This document shows, piece by piece, positions 1-6,923 of a stretch of DNA of 37,879 nt. The position numbers and the translations under genes were made by a program. The DNA comes from Rhodoferax sp. (lineage in GTDB: Bacteria; Pseudomonadota; Gammaproteobacteria; Burkholderiales; Burkholderiaceae_C), in assembly GCA_013791765.1 (NCBI GenBank), contig VMTC01000086.1, positions 1 to 37,879 on the forward strand. Direction: 5' to 3'. The notes under the pieces are model-generated. The model searched no databases. It saw only the letters and a program-made list of their open reading frames with translations, and was not told where the DNA came from. How positions within the stretch are numbered: position 1 is the first letter of the stretch; each line of letters opens with the position of its first letter.

Positions 1-126
1 ACAACGAAGTCAGACAAGCAGACGTTTCGACTTGCCGTGGCGCGCAAGCGAAGGCCTTGGTTTGAAGGGCTTTGGGCTAACGCCGGTGCGCCAGTTAACC
101 TCGTTGCAAACCTCAAAAAATCCTAA
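1..126 (+). CDS. Open frame running in from the window edge, unidentified
   Basis: A reading frame is open from base 1 to a TAA at 124-126 and would encode about 41 residues of a C-terminus, basic in its middle (ARKRRPWFEGLW) and ending NLVANLKKS. I do not recognise the family. The frame is directly followed, in the same phase, by the cation-efflux fragment, so it may belong to a different broken gene joined to it. It is short and cut by the edge, so it may be chance. Confidence 0.2.
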   Translation, partial: TTKSDKQTFRLAVARKRRPWFEGLWANAGAPVNLVANLKKS

Positions 127-447
127 TGGACAATCTCGGTTCATGACTTCATTGCGCAGTTGGGCTTACCTGGCGTGAGCCGGGTGCATGACCTGCACAC
201 CTGGGCCATGGGCACCTCGCAGACCGCGCTCACGGCCCATCTGGTGATGCCGCAAGGCCACGCCGACGACGCTTTTCTGCAAGACGCTATGGAAAAAATG
301 CACGATCAGTTCGAGATCACGCACGTCACCCTGCAGGTCATGAAGGAGCCGTTCACGACGCCCTGTGGCGAGTCGCCCGAGAACGCAACTGCCGTGAAGC
401 CGACCGCTGTGGTGGCCCATGAGCACGGGCATTCGCATGCTTGTTGA
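127..447 (+). pseudogene. 3' fragment of a cation diffusion facilitator (CzcD-type) efflux gene
   Basis: Only the cytoplasmic C-terminal domain of a CDF metal-proton antiporter is present. The segment GVSRVHDLHTWAMGTSQTAL followed by TAHLVMP is the characteristic C-terminal fold, and the tail ends in a His-rich EHGHSHAC, as in zinc/cobalt/cadmium exporters. All transmembrane helices are missing: the frame is closed by a TAA at 124-126, and homology starts close to base 139. The only start in this frame is a TTG at 160, which gives 95 residues against about 300 for the family. It is therefore a truncated remnant. Its last 25 codons are part of a direct repeat found again at 6712-6806. Confidence 0.8.
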
Positions 448-470
448 CCCCTAGCTTCCCGGCCAAGGGC
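376..470 (+). repeat. Direct repeat copy 1 (cation-efflux gene 3' end)
   Basis: This 95-bp stretch covers the last codons and stop of the cation-efflux fragment plus 23 bp beyond. It reappears in the same orientation at 6712-6806 with two mismatches by my reading (453 and 456). The two copies bracket the molybdoenzyme operon and its regulator. Confidence 0.9.
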
Positions 471-600
471 GTGGTGATCAACTGCACAATGGTGCACGCC
501 CGAGGGCATTCCGAGCCGCGACAAGATTGAGCAATGGCTGGCTCCAGCGCAATTGAGCAAAGGAGAGTACAACACAAATCCACAAAAAAAATTCCACTTG

Positions 601-825
601 GTGTTTTCCCTGATGAAGGGCGCGAAGATGATTTTTCTGATGACGCTGATCATCACGTTCGTCAATAACGGTCTCAACGAGCACTTTTCCCGGATTTGAC
701 TTAAGGCCTTCGGCACTGCCTACCTGGTGGGCATACCGGTGATCTTTGTCCTCGCCCTGATTGCGCTCCCAAACATTTCCATGGTGATCCCTCATATTGC
801 TCCCGCCCAAAATAGGCAGCGCTAA
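601..825 (+). pseudogene. DUF2798-like small membrane protein, interrupted by an in-frame stop
   Basis: Read in one frame, this stretch encodes MKGAKMIFLMTLIITFVNNG, then a TGA at 697-699, then LKAFGTAYLVGIPVIFVLAL, ending with TAA at 823-825. Two hydrophobic helices separated by a short basic turn with W-L-K-A-F spacing is the pattern of DUF2798 two-helix membrane proteins. The TGA sits where the family usually has tryptophan, so a TGG to TGA change would explain it. The 5' end is uncertain: the frame is open upstream to about 473 and no convincing ATG precedes 613. The family assignment is from memory of its pattern. Confidence 0.5.
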
Positions 826-834
826 TAAAACACC

Positions 835-895
835 TGGGGCAATTTTGGGTCGGCACATCCTCCAAAAGTGGGGCAATTTTTAGCCAGCATCGACA
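835..895. mobile_element. Possible relic of an IS21-type transposon end
   Basis: The 12-mer TGGGGCAATTTT occurs twice, at 835-846 and 869-880, 34 bp apart, and is followed by a TAGCCAGCATCGACA end. Repeated short transposase-binding motifs next to a terminus with CGACA are typical of IS21-family ends. No istA or istB remnant is visible, so this would be an isolated end. Confidence is low because the match rests on a remembered pattern. Confidence 0.35.
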
Positions 896-955
896 GGTGC
901 GGACAGTGAGCCACTCCAAAGGCTGGTACGAGCGGGCTAGCAGGTCTAATAATAG

Positions 956-996
956 CTTTCATGTGCGGGGGGGGCAACACCCCCGCATCATGAAAG
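956..996 (-). terminator. Hairpin downstream of the molybdoenzyme operon
   Basis: CTTTCATG-TGCGGGGG at 956-972 pairs with CCCCCGCATCATGAAAG at 980-996 with one bulged base, giving a stem of about 16 bp. On the minus strand it is followed by a weak T-rich stretch (CTATTATT). It lies 73 bp past the stop of the last minus-strand operon gene and is a good candidate for its transcription terminator. Confidence 0.65.
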
Positions 997-1068
997 TTGG
1001 TTTTCGGCGCGTCTGCCGATTCGTCCGTGGCTGCCCGTTTCTTCGCTCCGCAGGCGCCCCTCAACACA

Positions 1069-1734
1069 CTACATAGCGGTTGATTTGAGTAAGGTGGCGA
1101 TTGATCGGAAGAAGGGTTCGGTCGCCGCCCGCTCAAGGGCGTCCGCGAACTCAGGCACCCACTTGGAATAGTGGTCGCGCATGAAACGCTCGCGGTGTTC
1201 AAGCAGCGGTGCTTGTGCTACCCCGGTCTCTTCATCCACCTTCTGCGTCAGCCAATACAGAAATTCCAGTTCGATGCCCAAGTGATCGTCTGGAATCCGG
1301 TTCAAGTTTTGCACGGCCATCCCAGCGTCCAGATACATCACACGCACGTCCATCGTCTCCTTGGTCATGAGGTTACGCGTCGGTGACAGATAGAAAGATG
1401 CATATGGAACGACGGGCGTTTCACCCGGTCCAACCATCAAGCGGGTGAACTCAACCAACAGACTCTCACTCGAAGAGGGGAGGCGTTCGATGCTTTCAGC
1501 CACCGCTGCCTGCAGTCGCTCTAGGTCACTATCGAGGTGCCTGAGTAAGCCCAGACTGACCCGGTCCACAGCGGCTATCGCCGCCAGCAAGTCTGGCGAC
1601 GGCCCGGTCAAAAACAAACGTCGCAACAAGTCATAAATCACCATTTGCCCATGCAGCGCGGTGACGTCGACCTGCGCGAGTTGGGGTGCTTGAGAGGCTG
1701 CGCTTGCCAGCACCTGGTCTTGGTCTGCAATCAT
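1069..1734 (-). CDS. TorD/DmsD-family molybdoenzyme maturation chaperone
   Basis: A 221-residue cytoplasmic chaperone of the TorD family. These proteins bind the Tat signal peptide and apo-form of a molybdopterin oxidoreductase and hold back export until the cofactor is inserted. The family motifs are visible: EFTRLMVGPGETPVVPYAS around residues 94-112, and the DDHLGIELEFLYWL helix that matches the D-H-x(6)-E signature. The rest is predicted all-helical. Its ATG overlaps the stop of the catalytic subunit gene by four bases (ATGA), so the two are translationally coupled and this chaperone is almost certainly dedicated to that enzyme. It is the last gene of the three-gene operon. Confidence 0.88.
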   Translation of the reverse strand: MIADQDQVLASAASQAPQLAQVDVTALHGQMVIYDLLRRLFLTGPSPDLLAAIAAVDRVSLGLLRHLDSDLERLQAAVAESIERLPSSSESLLVEFTRLMVGPGETPVVPYASFYLSPTRNLMTKETMDVRVMYLDAGMAVQNLNRIPDDHLGIELEFLYWLTQKVDEETGVAQAPLLEHRERFMRDHYSKWVPEFADALERAATEPFFRSIATLLKSTAM

Positions 1735-4583
1735 ACTTTTCTAACCTTCACCACCATGTCTGCATATGCGGGAAATCCCATGATCGGACTCATGGCGTCC
1801 GGGTCCATCAACTCATTGTGCAACGGCGTGTATTTGCGCGACTCATAGGCCGGACCCATACCCGGGCTGAACCGGCCGCCCGCGCCGAACCCCATCTTGA
1901 TCACACCGGGACGCATGCCCCCGGAGGTGAAAATCTTACCGCGGGTATGCTTGCCCAAGGGATTGGTGACCTCCACCAGATCGCCGGTCTTGAGTTTGAG
2001 CTTCTGTGCCTCCTCATCATTCATCCATACCGTGCCGACCGAAAAGGAGTTAGCAGGAAATTTGTGCTTGATCACCTTTATCGCGTCAGGTCCGATAGAC
2101 TGCGCCTCTGGGATTAACGCCTCGAACGCGTCGTTCAATGGCTGCCACGTGCCCTCACACGTAACTTCTCCGAGCCAGGGCACCATTTGAGTTCCACTCA
2201 TGGCATGGTGGACTTTGCCGCAGATTAACTGGAACGGGTATTCCTTTGCGTACTTCTGATAGTCGACATTCGTATGCGGGTTCCATACTGTCTCGAACCA
2301 GAAGAACGCGGATGGGAACTTGTCGAACCCCACGCGCTTAAGTCCCAGCGGCACTTCGCCCCCGGCTTTTTCAAGTTTTTCGTTGTACTTGGCGTAGCCG
2401 CCGAACCGTTTGCCGCCTTCGGTCCAGTCAAACTTGAACTCGATGAGCTTGGTGGAAGTGTTCGGAAACACTTTGTTGGGTTCGTCCGAACCCACCTTCT
2501 TGTAGCGCTGCCAACTCATGGGCCATATTGCCACGCCCTTGTTGGCACGTAACCACTCCACGGTGACCGGTTTACCCCGAACTTCCTTCTTGTCGTGGTT
2601 GATCTTGCCCTCGCCGCGCTCCAAAGAATCAGGCGTGCCAACCAGCTTGTAGCCTTCTGGATACTGCGGGTATGGCAGCGGCGTGCCGATATTAGGCCGA
2701 CCCGGTGATGGTTCCAACATCTCGTTCACGAAGTCTTCTTCTGTGCGGTATTTCTCCCAAAAATCGGAGCCCTTCATGTCCTTATCGCCCAGTTCTGCCA
2801 GCCGTTTTGCAAGCAGATTCATGATTTCGGTTGGCTTCTTGCATTCGTGCATCGGGGCGATCACTGCGTCGCGGTTGTACATGACCGGCGACGACGGGTA
2901 AATATCAGCCAGGCTCTGACGCTCGACGTAACTCGCCTCTGGAAGAATCACGTCTGCATACAGCGCGCTTTCCAGGTACAGCGTGTCGATGAACACAAAA
3001 AGATCAAGCTTGTAGTTTCCCGACTTGTCCTTGGCGGTAATGGCATCCTTCCACTTATAAGGCGCGCTGCCGGTGTAGACAGAATTGCCGGTTCGCAGCA
3101 CGTAGGCCTTCATCGGGTATTTCAAACCGCGGAACGGCCCGTAGCGGATGTCAACACCATCCATCATCGCATTCGGGTAATCGGCCACCACCTCGTCCCA
3201 GCCGGCCGGGTACTTGCTGCCGAACAAGTCCATGTGCAAGTGCTCAACTTCGCCCTCGACCTCCTTACCAGCGATGACACGCTTTACCTTGCGCGACTTG
3301 AATTGCTTGCCGGTCGCACTACCACCCTTGTCGGATTTGACCAGTTCGGTATCTATCACACCGCCGGGCACGTCGAAGTTGCCGGTGATCACGTTCAGCA
3401 CTGTACCGATGATCGAGCAGCAATAGCCGTTGAAGTGATGCCCGGGCGACTGCATGCCCCATACCAGGGCGGCCGGCTTGGTTATCCCGAACATGTGGGC
3501 TAACTCTGCAATCTTCTCTTTGGCGAGACCGGTACGGTTTGCAGCCCAGTCGAGGCCAAAGTAACTTAGACCATTGACCGGGTCAGACTTCGCCCACCAG
3601 GACTTGAACGACGGTTCGAAGTCCTCCCAGCCGACCGAATACTTCTTGAAGTTCCAGTCAATGTATTTGCGGTTCGGATCATTCTGATTGTCGTTTTCCA
3701 GTATGAAGCGCAGCATGGCGCCAAACAGGTCGCCGTCGGTTCCCGCTCGCGGCGCGAGCCACATGTCTGCTTTGGCTGCCGTATTAGAAAGCGAAGGGTC
3801 GATTACCACAACCTTGCACCCGGCTTCCACCATGGCTGCCACGGTGCCGCGACTCTCGTATGGGATGCGCGTGGCCACGAACGGGTTCCAGCCGTTATAG
3901 ATAATAAGTTTGGTGCGGTAGGTAAAGTCTTGCTTTAGGCTTCCATCTGGCTGGCGTACCAACTGCGGGCGCATGATGTCGGGCTCAATGCGCTTGCCGC
4001 CCAGCATCAGCCTGGGCCCGTGACGACGCGGCGTATCACAGATCGCTCCATGCTCGCTGCAGTTGGGCGTGCCATAAGCGAAAAACAGGCGGTAGTATTG
4101 ATCCCGGTCGGTTACGTCGCCAGCATCCATGACAATAGATTCGGCGCCGTAAGTTTTCTTGATCGCGGTGAGCTTTTTGGCGATGACGTCAACCGCCTCC
4201 TCCCAGGAAGCGACACGGAACTTGCCTTCGCCCCGTTCCCCGACGCGAATAAGCGGCTGCTTGAGGCGGAACGGGGAATAGATAAGTTGTTGACCAGCCG
4301 CGCCCTTGGCACAGCAAGCGCCGTCGTTCATTGGCACCGCCTTGTTGCCATAAATCTTGGCGACCTGACCATTCTTGACCCACATTTCCATGCCGCATTC
4401 GGCCGGGCACATGGTGTCGGCGGTGTAGCGGATTTGGTAGCTGCCGGCAGCGATCCGCATGGCCTGGGCCTCGCGTGGCGCGAGCGCAGTCAACGCCAGC
4501 AACCCGCCGCCGCCAAGTGCGGCTGTACTAGCGAAGGCTCCTGCGGACCTGAGAATAGTCCTTCGGGAAACATTAAATTCCAT
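1731..4583 (-). CDS. Tat-exported molybdopterin oxidoreductase catalytic subunit (PsrA/PhsA/TtrA/Arr-like)
   Basis: A 950-residue catalytic subunit of the DMSO-reductase superfamily. The start is taken at the ATG at 4583, which has a GGAG eight bases upstream; a TTG two codons earlier is less likely. The N-terminus carries a twin-arginine signal (SRRTILRS, residues 6-13, hydrophobic core, AQA cleavage site), so the enzyme works in the periplasm. An Fe-S binding region follows at residues 56-91 (C59, C63, C90/C91), but the position of the usual first cysteine is Asp56. C182, in HGAICDTPRRH, is the likely molybdenum ligand, as in polysulfide, thiosulfate, tetrathionate and arsenate reductases. 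The C-terminal molybdopterin-binding domain has the expected HHAMSGTQMVPW and later segments. Substrate cannot be decided: length and export exclude SoeA-type cytoplasmic enzymes, and phenylacetyl-CoA oxidoreductase-like or arsenic and sulfur enzymes remain possible. Confidence 0.85.
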   Translation of the reverse strand: MEFNVSRRTILRSAGAFASTAALGGGGLLALTALAPREAQAMRIAAGSYQIRYTADTMCPAECGMEMWVKNGQVAKIYGNKAVPMNDGACCAKGAAGQQLIYSPFRLKQPLIRVGERGEGKFRVASWEEAVDVIAKKLTAIKKTYGAESIVMDAGDVTDRDQYYRLFFAYGTPNCSEHGAICDTPRRHGPRLMLGGKRIEPDIMRPQLVRQPDGSLKQDFTYRTKLIIYNGWNPFVATRIPYESRGTVAAMVEAGCKVVVIDPSLSNTAAKADMWLAPRAGTDGDLFGAMLRFILENDNQNDPNRKYIDWNFKKYSVGWEDFEPSFKSWWAKSDPVNGLSYFGLDWAANRTGLAKEKIAELAHMFGITKPAALVWGMQSPGHHFNGYCCSIIGTVLNVITGNFDVPGGVIDTELVKSDKGGSATGKQFKSRKVKRVIAGKEVEGEVEHLHMDLFGSKYPAGWDEVVADYPNAMMDGVDIRYGPFRGLKYPMKAYVLRTGNSVYTGSAPYKWKDAITAKDKSGNYKLDLFVFIDTLYLESALYADVILPEASYVERQSLADIYPSSPVMYNRDAVIAPMHECKKPTEIMNLLAKRLAELGDKDMKGSDFWEKYRTEEDFVNEMLEPSPGRPNIGTPLPYPQYPEGYKLVGTPDSLERGEGKINHDKKEVRGKPVTVEWLRANKGVAIWPMSWQRYKKVGSDEPNKVFPNTSTKLIEFKFDWTEGGKRFGGYAKYNEKLEKAGGEVPLGLKRVGFDKFPSAFFWFETVWNPHTNVDYQKYAKEYPFQLICGKVHHAMSGTQMVPWLGEVTCEGTWQPLNDAFEALIPEAQSIGPDAIKVIKHKFPANSFSVGTVWMNDEEAQKLKLKTGDLVEVTNPLGKHTRGKIFTSGGMRPGVIKMGFGAGGRFSPGMGPAYESRKYTPLHNELMDPDAMSPIMGFPAYADMVVKVRKV

Positions 4584-4609
4584 GATCAATCTCCGTCTGC
4601 TGGGTTGTG

Positions 4610-5278
4610 TTATTCATCGTTAATCTGAAGTTCTGCGGCCCGGAATACAGCCGGATCGGGTGCGATGTACAGCACCTGCGGCTTGGTTCCAAGGTCGGGA
4701 AACAGCACTACGGTCTTCTCTGCTGCTATCAATTTTGCTACACGACTTTCCGGGTCGTTACGATCCCCGAACACAAGCGCCTTGCCGAAGCAATTGGCGA
4801 CGCAGGCTGGGTCTGCGAAGCCCTGCGCACGGCGATCCTCGCACCAATCGCACTTGTCAACGACGCGCAGGCTTGCCTTTGGTTGGTTCTTGAGTTCGGG
4901 CACCTTGGCGAAGAAGGGTTTGGGGTCGTTCTTGATGGGGATGTGCGGATGCATAAAACGTGCACCGTACGGACAGGCATCAACGCATTTGCCACAGCCA
5001 ATACAAAGATTTCGGTCAACTACTACGTTGCCGTCCTCCTTTTGGTAGGTCGCGCCGGGGACGGGGCACACCGGAAGGCATGATGCTTTGTCGCAATGGT
5101 TACAAAACTGGGGAAGGAAAAACCGCTTCGCATCGGGGAAACTGCCGACATCGCCAGTTCCGACTCGCGTTCGGAAATTGCCGACTGGCACCCCATTCTC
5201 CATTTTGCAACTGACTTGACAGGAATTGCAGCCAACGCAACGCCTCAAGTCCACAAGAAATGCGTATTTCTTTGCCAT
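4610..5278 (-). CDS. Four-cluster [4Fe-4S] electron-transfer subunit
   Basis: A 222-residue ferredoxin-like subunit of the PsrB/DmsB/TtrB type that carries electrons to or from the molybdenum subunit. Sixteen cysteines form four groups: C14-C17-C20-C24, C59-C62-C67-C71, C92-C95-C98-C102 and C143-C146-C159-C163, enough for four [4Fe-4S] clusters. There is no signal peptide, so it is expected to be exported as a complex with the Tat-bearing catalytic subunit. The C-terminal stretch (NDPESRVAKLIAA, LGTKPQVLYI) resembles that of respiratory reductase B subunits. It is the first gene of the operon, 26 bp upstream of the catalytic subunit. No NrfD- or DmsC-like membrane anchor follows, so the electron partner must be encoded elsewhere. 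Confidence 0.88.
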   Translation of the reverse strand: MAKKYAFLVDLRRCVGCNSCQVSCKMENGVPVGNFRTRVGTGDVGSFPDAKRFFLPQFCNHCDKASCLPVCPVPGATYQKEDGNVVVDRNLCIGCGKCVDACPYGARFMHPHIPIKNDPKPFFAKVPELKNQPKASLRVVDKCDWCEDRRAQGFADPACVANCFGKALVFGDRNDPESRVAKLIAAEKTVVLFPDLGTKPQVLYIAPDPAVFRAAELQINDE

Positions 5279-5590
5279 GATTTTCTCACTAGATAACGAT
5301 TGATTGTTTAATCCAAGTTGCTGTTGGCGCAGTGATGCCCCAAGCTAAAGCTCTCTTATTCATAGTTGCTCTACTCATAATTCCTTCACTCTTTTGCGCC
5401 GAAATGGCGCGATCAATTTCGATTTCCGCAAGCCTAACCAGTTGCCCGATTAAGGGTGATGCTCCATGGGAGGCATCTAAAACCGATGATAATTGGCGAG
5501 ATGCAGAGTTATAAGACTAGGACGTGCCTATCGTGTTGCTACGCGCATAGGGCACGAACGTGCTATTTGTTGTGAGATAAAGGTCCACGC
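5279..5590. promoter_or_regulatory. Divergent intergenic region between the Fe-S gene and the LuxR regulator
   Basis: A 312-bp AT-richer stretch separates the minus-strand molybdoenzyme operon from the plus-strand regulator and must hold both promoters. It includes an imperfect dyad near the regulator (listed separately) and a short dyad around GAAATGGCGCGATCAATTTC near 5401. A 60-codon frame at 5332-5514 is present but lacks support. No clear FNR box (TTGAT-N4-ATCAA) was found. Confidence 0.5.
5524..5555. promoter_or_regulatory. Imperfect inverted repeat upstream of the PAS-LuxR gene
   Basis: GTGCCTAT at 5524-5531 is mirrored by ATAGGGCAC at 5547-5555, with one extra G and a 15-bp spacer. 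It ends 35 bp before the GTG start of the regulator. It could be an operator for that regulator or a hairpin in its leader; nothing in the sequence decides between these. Confidence 0.35.
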
Positions 5591-6559
5591 GTGTCAGAAA
5601 CTGAACTATTTGGCAATATCGTCCGTGAACTCGCTGAGCCATTGATTTTGATCGACGAGTCACGGAGTGTGGTTTACGCCAGCCATGCTTTTGACCAATT
5701 GGTAGGGCCGCACCGACATGCATGTCGCTGCGAGACATTTCTTTTACCCACTGCCAGTATGGGCGATTTCGAGTTCTGCTGCTGGGATGTTTTGGACCAT
5801 TATTCGGCACAAAACGGTCAGGCCTTTTGGCCCTTGATCACAAGTGATGACAGGATTATTCCGACACTCTGTCGCATTTCCACCATTGAACTGGCCGCGA
5901 GGCCTTTGTACATCGTTCTTCGGTTCTCTCTTCTGGCCGACGCGGCATCGCCTGTTGCGTTGGATTTTTTTCGTGCACAACACCGCACACTGGGATCGCG
6001 CGCAGTCTATGGCGCTTGGCTCAAGCACTACTTGCACCAGCACTACCAACCGCAATTCATCGCATGGGTCGGCGTTGAATCCGACTGGCCAGGGTATCAA
6101 ACCGAACGCGAACAAGCGATTCAAATGGTCTATGCGAGAGGTTTGTCGATGGAAACGCCGACACCTTTCGATCTCCTGCTTCGACAAGAAGGTGAGTCCT
6201 TTTTGTACCATGTTTTCCCATGCGCAAGAGAGGGGGGTGAAAGCGAAGCGCTGGTCATGAGCGCGCCACGCAATGGCTTCACTGCGCCTATGGTCGATGA
6301 GATTCGTCAGGCCGTCAATCTGACCACGGCCCCGCCTTGGAACGGAGCCGAGAACCAGATGTCGACCGTTGTAACTAATTTCGGGTTCACCGATAAAGAA
6401 CGGCGGATATTGCTCCTGCTTACCAAAGGCGCATCGGACAAGGAGATCGCCGAGACGCTGAATTTCAGTGTCCATACGATCAAGAACCAGGTGCGGTCGA
6501 TGATGGAAAAGGCACAGGTGCACAAGCGCACCGTATTGGTGGCCCTGGCTACGACGTGA
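5591..6559 (+). CDS. PAS-LuxR transcriptional regulator
   Basis: A 322-residue regulator starting at a GTG. Residues 1 to about 130 look like a PAS sensor fold (LAEPLILIDESRSVVYAS opening strands and helix), followed by a middle region of unknown type. Residues 264-322 are a LuxR/FixJ-type helix-turn-helix (FTDKERRILLLLTKGASDKE, then IAETLNFSVHTIKNQVRSMM). There is no receiver domain, so it is not a standard response regulator. Four cysteines cluster in the PAS region (C45, C47, C63, C64), which could bind metal or respond to redox state. Its divergent position beside the molybdoenzyme operon makes it the probable activator of that operon; this is inferred from context only. Confidence 0.82.
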   Translation: MSETELFGNIVRELAEPLILIDESRSVVYASHAFDQLVGPHRHACRCETFLLPTASMGDFEFCCWDVLDHYSAQNGQAFWPLITSDDRIIPTLCRISTIELAARPLYIVLRFSLLADAASPVALDFFRAQHRTLGSRAVYGAWLKHYLHQHYQPQFIAWVGVESDWPGYQTEREQAIQMVYARGLSMETPTPFDLLLRQEGESFLYHVFPCAREGGESEALVMSAPRNGFTAPMVDEIRQAVNLTTAPPWNGAENQMSTVVTNFGFTDKERRILLLLTKGASDKEIAETLNFSVHTIKNQVRSMMEKAQVHKRTVLVALATT

Positions 6560-6702
6560 TCATTGACCCCAAAGCGAAACAACTGGCAAATGACATTGAA
6601 GATAGTTTTAGACAAATTGAGGACAAGGGCCAGAGCGTTTTTTTAGGATTCAATCCGAAAGGGAGCGTTTTTTGGCGGAGGGGCGTGTCTTCACATGGTT
6701 GA
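6556..6702 (+). CDS. Small ORF overlapping the regulator stop, unknown
   Basis: A GTG at 6556 overlaps the TGA of the PAS-LuxR gene (GTGA) and opens a 48-codon frame ending at 6700-6702. The predicted peptide starts IDPKAKQLANDIEDSFRQIE, an amphipathic helix, then KGQSVFLGFNPKGSVFW. The overlap and the protein-like composition favour a real, coupled gene, but I recognise no family. It ends 10 bp before the second direct-repeat copy, so its 3' part may have been lost when the island joined the chromosome. Confidence 0.35.
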   Translation: MIIDPKAKQLANDIEDSFRQIEDKGQSVFLGFNPKGSVFWRRGVSSHG

Positions 6703-6711
6703 GGCCTCACA

Positions 6712-6806
6712 CCCGAGAACGCAACTGCCGTGAAGCCGACCGCTGTGGTGGCCCATGAGCACGGGCATTCGCATGCTTGTTGACCCCTGGCATCCCGGCC
6801 AAGGGC
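6712..6806 (+). repeat. Direct repeat copy 2 (cation-efflux gene 3' end)
   Basis: This is the second copy of the sequence at 376-470. It holds only the last 25 codons and stop of the cation-efflux gene plus 23 bp, with no gene body in front. Beyond it the chromosome continues into a dispersed repeat and the tlpA-like gene. Confidence 0.9.
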
Positions 6807-6811
6807 GGATT

Positions 6812-6872
6812 TATTCCTTATTTAATAGCGCTCAGCGACCGTCCGACAAGGGCTAGCGGCTATCTTCATGGT
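6812..6872 (+). repeat. Dispersed ~60-bp repeat, copy 1 (intergenic)
   Basis: TTATTTAATAGCGCTCAGCG is followed after a short spacer by GACAAGGGCTAGCGGC and then ATCTTCAT. This matches the layout of six other copies in the window: an ATTTnATAGC-rich left part, then GCGGGGGCTAGAGGCC-like, then an AT-rich tail. It lies between the direct repeat and the tlpA-like gene. Confidence 0.65.
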
Positions 6873-6923
6873 CATTCATGAACGCCTGTATGCGCACCCC
6901 GGCACGCCAGGGTGGCCAGAGGC

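Noticed and set aside
1731-4583. Specific naming as arsenate reductase, tetrathionate reductase or thiosulfate reductase
   Set aside because: Overall layout fits all of these and no substrate-specific motif is clear; a name would be a guess.
5332-5514. 60-codon ORF with a hydrophobic start between the Fe-S gene and the regulator
   Set aside because: The start looks like a signal peptide, but the region is an AT-rich divergent promoter, there is no ribosome site, and the rest of the frame has no protein-like pattern.
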